A stretch of 64,000 nt of DNA from Emiliania huxleyi CCMP1516 (lineage: Eukaryota; Haptophyta; Isochrysidales; Noelaerhabdaceae). Below, piece after piece: positions 52,412-63,028 of this stretch. The stretch spans positions 591,783 through 655,782 of the forward strand of contig NW_005196756.1 of assembly GCF_000372725.1 (NCBI RefSeq), read 5' to 3'. Within the stretch, counting starts at the first letter, position 1. Every line of letters begins with the position of its first letter. The notes beneath the pieces were generated by a model, which saw only the letters and a list, made by a program, of their open reading frames with translations, was not told the origin of the DNA and did not search any database. The position numbers and the translations under genes are program-made.

Positions 52412-53292
52412 GGCCGTCCCATTTTGATCTCTCCGTCTGTGGGCGCCCGCCCGCCGCCTCTGAGGGGGTCGCCCCCCCCAGACCCTAGTCAGCTAGTCTG
52501 AAAACAAAAACAAGCTCGAAAACAGCCAAAACCAGCCTGCGAGAGAGGCACTGCGCGCCGCTGACCTCATGTGTGGGGATGTGTGCCGACACCAATAAAG
52601 GGGAAGGACCCTGAGTTGAACAGGGGTTGTGCGCCAAGCCCTCCTGCTCGGCTCCAGCGAGTAGACAAGTGTTGTCATCAACAGAGTAGAAGGATCTGAC
52701 CTCGGGGCCGATGTGACCAAGCGCTGGTAGCATGGTTTTACCTCACACCCATGGTCTCACAGTGTGCCGGCAGTCGCCGCGCAGTGTCGCTCACACAAGC
52801 CGCAGCACAAGTGACTGAGGGCCAGTGAGGGCGAGCCCATCGCTGTCACAGCTGTGGCAGCCGCACAGTAGGCTGTGCCATCTGTGCAGAGCGTGTGAGC
52901 AGCAGAGGAGCTTCACTCCAAGCTTCAGGCGCAAAGAGCTGCATGCCACCGAAGGCGCTGTCGAGGTTCGCCGAGCGCGGCGCAGGTTGGAGGAAGCCGT
53001 CACCGACGAGCGCGTTGGACTTTTCACTCCGGACAAAGACGGGGACACAGCGGACGGTGCGGGGTGTGTCCCCGTCTTAGCGGCGAGGCGCGGGACCGTC
53101 TGTGGCGAAGTGGGTCGCGTCCTCCGATTTCCGTCAACTCACGGTCCTTCCCCCGTACTGATCTAAAACCTGGGGAAACCCTTATTGTTCAAACATCAAA
53201 AAGCCGACCCTACTGACGTAAGCGCCAGATCCTTGTTCCTTGCACCCCGAGGCGGCTCGGCCCCCCACAGACCAGATCAAAACGGGACGGCC
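52412..53292. mobile_element. MITE-A, second copy, split by nested MITE-B
   Basis: The left part 52412-52597 and right part 53158-53292 together match the solo copy at 41649-41961, with terminal inverted repeats (GGCCGTCCC.TTTTGATCT). Confidence 0.9.
52598..53155. mobile_element. MITE-B nested in MITE-A (558 bp, TA target)
   Basis: The ends are AAGGGGAAGGACCCTGAGTT and the reverse complement of AACTCACGGTCCTTCCCCCG. TA is present on both sides (52596-97, 53156-57), whereas the solo MITE-A has a single TA there. This defines the empty site exactly. No convincing gene inside. Confidence 0.9.
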
Positions 53293-53526
53293 CCAGCAGT
53301 AAGTAGGTACAAGAGTTTTGTTGTGCAAAGGTAAACTATACCGACTCACCATCTCCTCTCTCTCTCTCTCGCAGTATAGGTTCAGACGCGGGTAGTCGGC
53401 TAGCCTCAGTGAGTGGGGGAGGGGGGCTGTGCGACGATGGGCCGCGATCGATCGCGCGGCATCTCGCGCCACGGCTACAACATCTCAGGTGTTCCTCCCG
53501 CCGCACTGCCGTGAAAGAAGCCTCCC

Positions 53527-55397
53527 TTAGTAGTACTTCTCGAGCTTCATGTCGATGATCGTCTCGGGCTTGGCGCCTGGTGGGTGGGTGGGTGGGTGGT
53601 TAGATGGTTGAGGAGAGAACGATTGGTGGTTGTGGTGGTGGTGTGTGGGGGGGTGGGTGTTTGGGGGGGGGGGGGGGGAGGGGGGGGACCATTAAACACG
53701 CGCACGCAACGGCAGACGCACGGGGACTGCGAGGGAATCCCGGCGCAATCTTCATTGCGGCTCTCGGCGAGTCTCTCGGTGCGGACCCTCGAACGCAATC
53801 TTGTGGATCTGCGAAAAGAGCGGGAAGGCGTCCACCACGCCCTTTGCTTTGATCGCCTACAGCCGGTGCTCGCTTTTGATGCGCCGAGATGGGTGGGTGC
53901 GCGCCATGCCCTCGGCGGATCGCCTTCATCACGTCCTGCGCGGTACCGGTCCCTGCGCCGCAATCGCACCGTGGGTGAAAGGAGCGCACCGCATCACGGT
54001 ACACACACACCTTCAACCGGTGCGGGTGTGCCTCTCGGCGGAGCATCACAGCTAACGCTCGCCCTGCAGCTTCTGCCCGTTCAGCTCCTCTGCCTCGATC
54101 ACATCCCACGCCTTGGGGGGTAGGGGAGGGTGGGTTCGGGTACCGTGGGGTAGGGGAGGGTGGGTTCGGGTACCGCGGGGTAGGGGAGGGTGGGTTCGGG
54201 TACTGTGGGGTAGGGGAGAGGCGACCTTTGGCGTGCCCGCCGCGATGTTCTTCGCAAAGATGTCGGCGCACTTGCGGTTGCGGCCACCGAAGCACGTCGT
54301 CACCAAATCTGCCACCCCGCACGACTCGAGGAACGTCTCGTCCTTGATCTGGCGGTCGCCTATCGGAAGTGCATACGGGGAAAGCTGCCCGCTGCATCTC
54401 CTCGCGGCGCGTCCGTACGACGCCGCGGCGACGCGTGCCGTAAAACACCTTGCAGAACTTCTGCATCTCTTTGAGGCCGATGCGGATGATGGCGGCCTAC
54501 TCCCAGGTCACGCCCCGCGGTGCCGTCACGGCCACCGCCCCTGTTCACACCTCTCGCCCTTGCGGCTGAAGGAGGAGAGCACGCGCCTATTCACAGCTCA
54601 GTGGGTGTGAAGAGGCGCTGTTCACACCCACGGCACAAGACACGGGCGGCCCGGCGGGCCTTGGTGTTGCCGCCATAGCCGAGGCCGTCGCAGAAGCCGG
54701 CGCCGAGCGCGACGACGTTCTTCATCGCGCCTGTTCACAGCTGCGCGTGCGTGAACACACGCCGGTCGCAACCGCCCGCGCGGAGCGTGCTCTCGGCCGC
54801 GTTCCCACAGCTCGGCCAATCTCGGCCAATCTCGGCCAATCTCGGCCAGATCTCGTCTGAATCTCGTCTGAATCTCGTCTGAATCTCGGCCGATCTAGGC
54901 TGAATCTCGGCTGAATCTTGGCCAATCTCGGCTGAATCTCGGCTGAATCTCGTCGAATCTCGGCCGATCTCGGCTGATTCTCGCGCGCCGCACAGCTCGG
55001 CGCCCGCGACGTCCGTCACGGCCTGCACCGCGAAGTCCTTGGTGTTGAAGAGCTTGCACCACTTGAGGCCGTTCTCTGGCTTCGTGCACCCAATCGTCGC
55101 CTCGGCAAAGTCGCCCTTGGCGACCTCGTTGGCGACGTTGGCGCCCATCAGCACCGACATGTCGACGACGGGCGCACCGTCCGACTTCTTCATCTCGGCC
55201 TGCAGCAAGTCCGAGATGAGGATGGGCTTCATGTCGCCCTCCTTCTCGAACTCGATGCCCTTGATGAGGGAGCAGCCAATGGCGCCCTTTGCAAACTTGC
55301 CCTCCATCTTTGGCACAATGGGCGCGAGGAAGTTGTGCGGGATGACGAAGACCTGGAGGAGAGAGAGAGACCTCGGGCCGTGAGACTGTTGTGGGTT

Positions 55398-55432
<35 letters not shown>

Positions 55433-56781
55433 GGGGAGGGAAAGGGGGGGGGGGGGAAGGGGGAGGGGCGGGACGGGAGGAGGAGGGATGGAGGAGAGGA
55501 GGGGGGATGGAGGAGAGGAGGGGCCTCTGCACGCCGTCACTACTCCCGGCTACTCTCGCGGCGCGCCATCATCGTCGCGCCGTCGACGCAAGTCGCGACG
55601 TCGGGGCACGCCACGATGTTGTGAGGGAGCTCGATCCCTAACGGCGAAGGGCGGGGGGGTACCACCACCCCCACCCCCAACTCCACCCTTTCCGCCGCCA
55701 CCACCACAACCACCTTCCCCCCCCCCCCCCCCCTCCGTCTCCAGAGCGGCGGTGCTTGTGGCGGTGGTAGTGGCGGTGGCGGACAGGGGGGCGGTGGTAT
55801 GGGCGGTGGGGGCGACGGGTCCAATGGTGGAGGTAATGGTGGCGGCGGAGAGGGCGGCGGCAGCGAGGGCGACGGCGGAGGTGGAAAGGGCGGCGGCAGC
55901 GGAGCTCCTCGCCTCGGTGATGTGAATTTCACATCACCACCTCCCTGTCTCCCCCCCCCACCACCCCCACCCTTACGTCACACGGCCGGCCGTCGCAGGA
56001 CTCCCAACACTCCAGCTCCGTTCTAGGGCGTAGTGTGTAGTGTGCAGGGTGTGGGGCTGAGGGTGTGGAATGGAGGGTGTGGGGTTTCGGTGCAGGGTTT
56101 GGGTGCAGGGCTCAGGGAAGCGGCTGACCGGGCAGGTAGATGACGTTCTCGTGCTTCTCGTTGATCACTTGCGTGAGCGGCGTGTACCCCTCATCCACCC
56201 ACGTCTGGCGAGCGCGCGCGCGCGGGGGGGGGGGGTTGGCTGCAGGTGCTAGCAGGAGGGGTGGGTGAGAGTGTGCGGCCGAAGCCGCTGCTGTCCGAGT
56301 TTGCGGCGGTGGCGCGGGCAGTGCGGAGAGGCAGCTCGTGCCATCTGGCGCCACTTCCCGGCCGGACAAGGGCGCGTGTCGCGGGCGCGCGTCACGGAGG
56401 CGTCTCTCGGTGGCGTCTCGAAAAGAGAAGAGAAGCACCTTCCCCTCGGGCGGCTTTGCTCCACGCGCCGGGCGTACCCACTTCCCATCCTCCTCCTTGA
56501 CGTACTCCTCAAACACCCACATGTACACCTGCGGCGGCGCCGGGGGCGCGATCGGCGGGGTGGACTCCGGCGCGGAAATGACGTGGTGCTGTCGTGGGGG
56601 TGGTGCGGGGCGGCGGTGGCATGGCCGGCGGCAAAGTTCAAGCGTGGGGCGCGCGCGGGCGAAGAGGCGGTCGGCGTGCCTTGTCGTCGAAGTCTGCACA
56701 CGCCGACGCGTTGACGCCAATCTTTGTGGCGATTGCGGAGCCCCAGTTGCCGGAGCCGATGAGCGCAACCTTCTCAGGCAT
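53527..56781 (-). CDS. GPD1: NAD-dependent glycerol-3-phosphate dehydrogenase
   Basis: ATG 56781 starts [20 protein letters not shown], with the GxGNWGxA dinucleotide site. Leftward exons give [143 protein letters not shown] and finally [12 protein letters not shown]-stop at 53527. It reduces dihydroxyacetone phosphate to glycerol-3-phosphate for lipids and, in salt-tolerant algae, glycerol osmolyte. Introns hold (AATCTCGGCC)n at 54810-54990, G-runs, (GT)n at 55401-55428 and ends of the form TGTGAACAG. The NTKA|AIIR intron uses a GC donor. Confidence 0.9.
54810..54990 (-). repeat. 10-bp tandem repeats in GPD1 intron
   Basis: Decamers of the AATCTCGGCC / AATCTCGTCT / AATCTCGGCT type, roughly 17 copies, sit directly after the exon encoding GAELCGA. 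Confidence 0.9.
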
Positions 56782-58132
56782 CGTGGCGGGAATATACGTG
56801 CGTGACCGTCGCCTGTGGATGCAAGGGGTGATTGGTGGGAATCGAGCAGTTCTGTGGTTCGGGATCTCCTGCTCTCTCTCTCCCACAGCTCTCCTTCCTC
56901 TGGCTCTCAGGTTCCTCGGCGTACTCGACTGTGTCTATCGGCCTCACCGTGGGCGCCGTGGCAATATGTTCGAAGCACACGCGCGGCCGATTTCTTACTC
57001 CACATCTCCACTTAGAGCGTCTTTTGTACCCGCCCCCCCAGGCCCCCCTCCCTAGTTCGTGGGGACCCCCCCGCGGGTCGATAGTCTGCCCCCGAGGTGG
57101 ATCGGACCCCCCCTCCGGTCGGCTCTCTCGGCGGCGGGAGCTGTTGTTTAGGCTGAACAAGCTTTTCCTCTCGCTGTCTCGCACCCCGTCTCTTTTCCTT
57201 TCCTTTTTTCTCTACAGCACCCTCTCTTTTCCTCTCTATTTTCCCGGGGAAACCATCAAATTTTCCGGGCTCTGAGCCGAGTCTGAGGCTGGTTTGGGCC
57301 CAAAATCAGCCAAATCGGCAAAATACCGGGTATTTTGCGGGTATACCTGGAAAACCCCGGGTATAGAGCTCTACCTGGAAAATACCCTGCGACCGCCAGG
57401 GTATCGTGCCGATTTCCTCAATTTTGCCTCAGATTTTGCCCCAGACCAGCTCTCAGACTCAGGGAAACTCGCGAGTTTCCAGAATGGAGCACCAAACACC
57501 CTCTGTTTTCCCTGGAAATTTCCGGAAACGCAAAGTGCTGGGGCCCCTCTGTTTTCCTTTTTGTTTGCCGGAAAAGCTTGTGCAGGCCAAGCCTGTTGTG
57601 ACGACCAACTCCCCCCCCCCCCCCCCCCCCTCTCGATCGGTCGTGTCGTTCCTTGCCGTGAGCGGCCCCCTCAACGCAACGAGGACGAACGCGAGGACGG
57701 GGGCGAGGGCGAGGCGGAGGCGGAGGCGGAGGAGGGGGAGGGGAGGGGGGGACAAGGACAAGGACAAGGACAGCGACTAGGACAGCGACAGCGGCAACAC
57801 GCCTACTCTGGGGGGGCGCGGGGGCCCCCGGAGGCACCGTGCGCCGCGGGTAAGTGCGGAAACGGGGCTCCGGCGCTCACAGTCGCTCACAGTACCGGAG
57901 ACTTCCCGATCTACCCCGGATACTGAAATTTATCCATTATTAGTATATCCCTCCCTTGGGCCGTGCGGGTGGATTGTGGATCAGGGGCATCCGAACGGAT
58001 CACGTTTCGTTCGTTGCAACGTGATCCCACATTACGAACGAAACGTGATCCCACACTACGAACTAGTCTCTCACACGAGATTATAGTTTCACGAGCGTTT
58101 TTTCGCCAACCCGCAAGGCTGCAACCACGATC
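56782..58132. other. Intergenic: dispersed repeat R1 and low-complexity tracts
   Basis: R1 lies at about 57200-57330, followed by AAATACC/GGTATTTT palindromes (57318-57400). A C-run of about 20 is at 57609. (GGACAA)n and (GGCGGA)n lie at 57700-57780. CCCAAGGGAGGGATA on the minus strand at 57962 is a partial 3' signature, 170 bases after the next gene's stop. No supported gene. Confidence 0.55.
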
Positions 58133-59641
58133 TCACACCACGCGGACGTGCCACCAGCGCTCGGCTGGCGTGCGGCAATACGGGCACGCTCGCAGCCGAG
58201 CGGAGCAGGGGCCGCAGACACACTGGTGGCCACACGGCACAGCGACGTGCGACTTCGGCCTAGTGAAGCACACGATACACGTAGTCTGGCCACCGATGGT
58301 GGACTCAGGAGCGTCTCGACGGCCGGTGTCGAAGCTAGCGTCCGCCAGCGAGAGGACCTCAGGCGGCGGTGCCGAGGGGGTGGAGCGGCCGGCATGCCCC
58401 GCCCCCGCCTCGCCAACCGCATCCTCGGCCTCCGCCACGGCCGGCTTCGGTGCCGTCTGCTGCCCCTCTTCCTCCCTCCCGTGGTCTACCGCCGATGCTT
58501 GCGGCAGATGCTGGACGGTCACCGAGTCGGGTGAACCGTCAGTATGCTGCCCCTCTCCCTCCCTCCCGTCTGCCTCTACTTGCTCCGCCGCCGCCGCCGC
58601 GGCCGCCGCGGCCGCCGCCGCCGCCCTCTCTTCAGCCCGCCTCCTAGCCCGCTCCCGGAATGCTCTCTCCGCTGGCCGCTGCCCCCTCTGCCTCCTGTGT
58701 GCTCGGCTCGCCCGGTGTCGCCACGCGCGCCAGCCAGCGACGACCGCCACGAGCAGCAGCGCCAGAATCACGGCGACGGCGCTGTTCGAGGCGTTGGGAC
58801 GGCCGGCGGGGCTCTCTGCTCCCGCCCCCTCCGGCCGAACCTGCCGCCCTTGCTGTTGCAGGACCTCCCGCACCCTCTGTTGTGCTGACAACAGGTCCCC
58901 TCCGGGGACAGAGAGCACTTGTTTCACCGGGTGCCCTTGCGCTGGTAACAGATTCTGCTGCCTCAGGAACTCCCGCGCCCTCTCTTGTGCCGAGCCACCC
59001 AGTATGTGCTCCATCCACGGCTTGTCGAGGTCCAGACGGCTAAGCGGGTCCGGACCACTCAATGGGGGGGATGCGTGCTTGTCTAGCCGTCGCTGCTCGC
59101 CCATGAGGCCTTGCGACGTCATGGAGCCGGCTGGCTGCGGCTCGTCTAGCCGTCGCTGCACGTCTGAGACGGCCTTTTGCATCGCTGACCACTGAGCCAC
59201 CCAGCCTCGATTGGTGCCAGGCGGCAGCTCGGCTGGAAACGGCCAGCGGGCACCGGAGCGGAGTAGAATAGCGACTACCTCTCCTGCGGCCGCACTCTGG
59301 CTGAGGGAGAGTGTGAGGGCGGCGCTCATGAGAGCGGTGCCGCCGCTGGCGTCAGTCAAGTGCACGTCGGCACCAAGCTCGAGCAGAAGTCTCACCAATG
59401 GCGGATCCGCATAGTAGGCGGCCGACATCAGCAGCGTGGGCTCGTCTTTGTCGTCAGGGTCCCGGGCGTCGGGAGAAACATCACTTCGCTCGAGCAGCTT
59501 TCGAAGTACGAAGGCGCGGCTCAGATGCTCACCGGGACTGTCGCAGGCAGCGCTGCTAGCCAACAATCTGAAGATCTCTCGCACAGCGTTCATTCCCGAC
59601 AGATCGCGAGTAGCCAGGCTCGGGGCCGGCACCACTGGCAT
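58133..59641 (-). CDS. Ankyrin - transmembrane - RING protein
   Basis: A single 502-residue minus-strand frame from ATG 59641. Two or three ankyrin repeats (TLLMSAAYYADPPLVRLLLE, LGADVHLTDASGGTALMSAA) are followed by a Gln/Arg-rich linker and one membrane helix (AVAVILALLLVAVVAGW, about residue 292). A poly-Ala stretch and a C-terminal RING (CIVCFTRPKSHVAVPCGH, CVCGPC, CPYC) follow, ending at 58133. It is probably a membrane-anchored ubiquitin ligase. The last 80 residues closely match the ankyrin-RING gene at 9992, including LADASFDTGRRDAPESTIGG upstream of the RING, so they are paralogues with different middle parts. Confidence 0.8.
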   Translation of the reverse strand: MPVVPAPSLATRDLSGMNAVREIFRLLASSAACDSPGEHLSRAFVLRKLLERSDVSPDARDPDDKDEPTLLMSAAYYADPPLVRLLLELGADVHLTDASGGTALMSAALTLSLSQSAAAGEVVAILLRSGARWPFPAELPPGTNRGWVAQWSAMQKAVSDVQRRLDEPQPAGSMTSQGLMGEQRRLDKHASPPLSGPDPLSRLDLDKPWMEHILGGSAQERAREFLRQQNLLPAQGHPVKQVLSVPGGDLLSAQQRVREVLQQQGRQVRPEGAGAESPAGRPNASNSAVAVILALLLVAVVAGWRAWRHRASRAHRRQRGQRPAERAFRERARRRAEERAAAAAAAAAAAAAEQVEADGREGEGQHTDGSPDSVTVQHLPQASAVDHGREEEGQQTAPKPAVAEAEDAVGEAGAGHAGRSTPSAPPPEVLSLADASFDTGRRDAPESTIGGQTTCIVCFTRPKSHVAVPCGHQCVCGPCSARLRACPYCRTPAERWWHVRVV

Positions 59642-60511
59642 GGCTGAAGCCGGCGTTCTTTGCCCTCGGAGGGAACGTGCATGCGAGATGGGCTTTCGTT
59701 CCCCTTTCGTTCCCCACCCCCCGTTGGCCGCCGCCGTTTTTGCCTCCTGGTTTCTTTTTGAGAGCGCCTCGAGGTTCTGCTGCTCCCCCTCGCGGGCACA
59801 CGATGCGGGGATTGGAGCGCTGGTTGCCGGTCGGATTGGAGCGCTGGTTGATACTGACGTAGGTCGATCGACGGACGGACGACGCCGTCCCCGCGGTGCT
59901 TCGTGGTCGCCGCCTGCGGCATCATCGCCGCCCAGGCATCGCTAGCAGGGGCGTTCCGATGTGTTGCGATGTGTTACGACTCGCTCTCCAGCCCCTCTGC
60001 AGCTGTCACGCTTTTGGTCGAAGTAACCCCCCCCCCCCCCCCCCCGACCCCCCCCTGGACGCGTCCACCCTCCGTCCAAAACTCACGATCCCTAAAATAC
60101 ATACATATTAAAAAGTTATATCCCTCACACCAAGATCATGCAGGGCGGGGACACATGTCCCTAAATCCCATCTCGCGTCTCAGAGTTTGACCGTTTTATT
60201 TATTTATTTTAAAAGTTGTTTAGCATGGCCGCATGCACACGACATGCACATTGATGCACATGCACATGTGCATGTGCATGTGCATGCACATGACAATGAC
60301 ATGTGCATGTGCATGCACATGTCCATGTGTGCACATCTCACACAAACAAGCCGAAGCGGAAACAAAAGTTGTTATATTCTCGCTTTGTGTAGAAAGGCTC
60401 GAGAAAGGGGCGGGCAGCATCGCCATCGGCCATCGCCGAAAACTTAAAAACCTCCAACACGGTACAGTCCCGAGCAGCGGGTTTCGTCACAAAACACCCG
60501 CGGCGGCGGGC
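59642..60511. other. Intergenic: C-run, microsatellite and 3' signature of CDF gene
   Basis: A C-run lies at 60028-60045. (CATGTG/CATGCA)n at 60232-60330 is self-complementary. On the minus strand, AAATAAATAAATAAAACGGT then GACGCGAGATGGGA at 60210-60160 is a 3' signature, 300 bases after the CDF stop. No gene seen. Confidence 0.55.
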
Positions 60512-62309
60512 TCAGCTGAGCGCCGCACCTGCGTTCGCGCCCTCGGCCGCCCTCGCTTTCTCGGCCGCCCCTTCGTCGGCGAGGTCGACGCCGATCGAGA
60601 CTTGGCAGAGGTAGGGCAGGCTGCTCAGCAGCCGCTGCCGCCAGCGCGCCGCCGCTGCGCGCAGACCGTCTACCGTCTCGCTGCTGTCCGCCGCACCGAC
60701 CCGCGCCTCAACCGCGACTCCGGCGCCGAGGTAAAAGACGTGCACGCGTGGCACCGACTCCACGCCTGGCAGCGCGAGGAGGCGCGAGCGGACGTCCGCC
60801 TCGACGGCGGCGTGGTCCGGCGCAGCTGCCTCGACCGACGTCTGCAGCGGGCAATCGTAGTCGTGGGGGGCGGTGTCGACGTGCACGAGCACCTCTGAGA
60901 TAGGAGAGTCGGCGATGCGGCTCGCCTCCTCCATCACGCTCCGCCGCACCTCCTCCGCCAGGTGGTGGGCGCACGAGGCCGACAGCATCGGGTCGACCTG
61001 GAAAGAAAACAGTTCGCGCAGTCACTCATTCGTTCACCACTTACCTGGCCGACAGCATCGGGCCATCCTGGATCGCCAGGTCGACCAGCGCGGAACCGCC
61101 CATCGACCGCGACCGGATGTGCGAGACCGACTCGACGCCCGGCACGCGCCGCGCGACCAGCCCCGCCGCCTGCACGACGCCGTAGTCGGAGGTGTCTAGG
61201 AAGTGTCTAGGAGGTGTCTAGGAAGTGCCGAGGAAGTGCCTGCACGACGTCGTAGTCGGAGGTGTCGGTCAGCTGCGCGAGCGCCTCGATGCTGATGCGC
61301 AGCCCCATCCAGAAGATCAGGCCGGCCACGCCGAGGCCAGCGAGCGGGTCCAGCGCGGGAAGGCCGAGGAGCGACCCCCCGATGCCCGCCAGCGCCACCA
61401 CCGACGAGAGCGCGTCGGAGCGGTGGTGCCAGGCATTGGCCATGAGGACCTGCGAGCGCAGCTCTTGCACATAAGAGTTAGGCTGGAGATAGGGTTAGGG
61501 TTAGGGTTAGGGTTAGACCTGCGAGCGCAGCCGCGTGCCCACGCGCCGCGTCGCGCGGTAGAGTGCCTCCTGTTCACATACGCACAGGCCGTGAGGCTCG
61601 CCTCCACGGCTCCGCCCCGCAGAGCACGGAGCGGCCGCTCCTTGGACCCGATCGACGCAACCGCAGCCCACAGCGCAATGAGCATCGGCGGCCGCGGCGT
61701 CGGCGCGGCGAGCGCGGCGAGGGAGCCGGCGCCGAAGGAGGCGCCCGCGCCGAGGAGGAGAGCCCCGATTGCTAAAGAGGCGACCGACTCGAAGCGGCCG
61801 TGCCCGTAGGGGTGGTCGATGTCGGCGGGCAGCGTGCTCATCCGCAGCGCGAGGAGCGTCACGCCGTCCGAAATCAGGTCCGAAAACGAGTGCCCCGCGT
61901 CGGCGATCATCGCGGCGGATCGGCCCGTCACGCCGGCGAAGAGCTTGAGGAATGCCAGGACAAAGTTCACGGCGGCGCCCACCCAGGTGATGCGGCTGCC
62001 CTCATCGAGCTCCTCCTCGAGATCAGCCTTGCGCTGCGTCGCGGTGTGCCGCACCATCGCCGACCACGACAGCAGCAGCGCCAGCCGCAGCGGGGCAACG
62101 ACCCGCTTCTGCACGTAGCCGACTCCCGGGGGCGCAGCAGGCCGAAGCAGGAGGCCGGCCGGCGGACCGGGCGGAGAGGCGGCGACGGGAGAGGCGGCGC
62201 GCCGGACGGCGACCAGCAGGGTACCGGCAGGCACCAGGGCACCGGCAGGCCTCGCGTGGGGCAGAAGGGCAGGAGGCGAGCAGGCGGCGAGCTGCAGCAC
62301 GAGCGACAT
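60512..62309 (-). CDS. CDF (SLC30/FieF-like) metal cation transporter
   Basis: From ATG 62309 (MSLVLQLAACSPPALL) an organelle-like leader precedes ITWVGAAVNFVLAFLKLFAG, AAMIADAGHSFSDLISDGVT, DHPYGHGRFESVASLAIGAL, VLMANAWHHRSDALSSVVAL and GLGVAGLIFWMGLRISIEAL. The paired H/D motifs (ADAGHSFSD, HHRSD) bind Zn, Fe or Mn in CDF antiporters. A C-terminal cytosolic ferredoxin-like domain (VLVHVDTAPHD) is followed by an extra 60 residues to the stop at 60512. Five introns are needed. Three are flanked by exon duplications 69-70 bases apart; others use GC or GA donors. An upstream ATG at 62447 lies in a dispersed repeat and is less likely. Confidence 0.85.
61495..61516. repeat. Interstitial telomeric repeat (TTAGGG)n in an intron
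   Basis: Just under four TTAGGG units (GGGTTAGGGTTAGGGTTAGG core) lie inside a 69-base intron of the CDF gene, between two copies of GACCTGCGAGCGCAGC (61447 and 61516). Confidence 0.95.
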
Positions 62310-62447
62310 GTCCTCAGTGCCCAGCCACGGACCGGGAATGGGCGACGCTGAGGGCGCGGAGCTGTATGTGAGTGATGCGCGGCTCTGCGGGGAGCACAGT
62401 TTTCTTTTTTTGGCATCCTTGGAAATTTCCAGGGCCTCCGTTTCCAT

Positions 62448-63028
62448 CCAGGGTCTGAGCCAAGAGAGAGAGAGAGAGCAGTTGAAACATTTTTGAAAAC
62501 CAACAAGAAATCACAAAACAAAACACAAACACAAATCTCTCTCTCTCTCTCTCTCAAAATCACGCCAACAATATACCTACTGTGCAAGAAATCACGCCCC
62601 TCACAGTGTGTCTCACTCACACGCCTCTCACAGTGATTTGGGCTCGGCAGCTTGTCAGCCCTCAGCCGAAGCTGGGTGGGGCCGCCGGTCCCGCAGCCGG
62701 GTACTTCTCCAAGTTGGCCATACACATAATAACGAACGAAAGTTTCTCCTCTTGCACTCCTCTTCGTTTTTTTCTGACTCTCTCTCTCGACTCTCGTTTC
62801 TTGCTTGAGCACTAAGAATAATTCGAGAGAGAGAGATTTTTGAAACCCCACATGTTCTAATTCGAGTAGAATTTGTTTGATTCGGGCTCTGAGCCAAGTC
62901 TGATCACAAAATCTGAGAATCTCTCTCTCTCTCTCTCTCAAAATCTACCCGGGTATTTTGAGAGAGAGATTTTTAGCAATACCAAACAACTCTAACACTC
63001 ACACGTCATTTGGGGCCTGGAGCCCTGT
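62448..63028. other. Dispersed repeat region with (GA)n
   Basis: (GAGA)n/(TCTC)n tracts lie at 62464, 62538, 62825 and 62920. A GGGCTCTGAGCCAAGTCTGA block at 62884 relates to R1. GGTCTGAGCCAAGAGAGAG at 62450 is similar. No gene seen. Confidence 0.6.
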
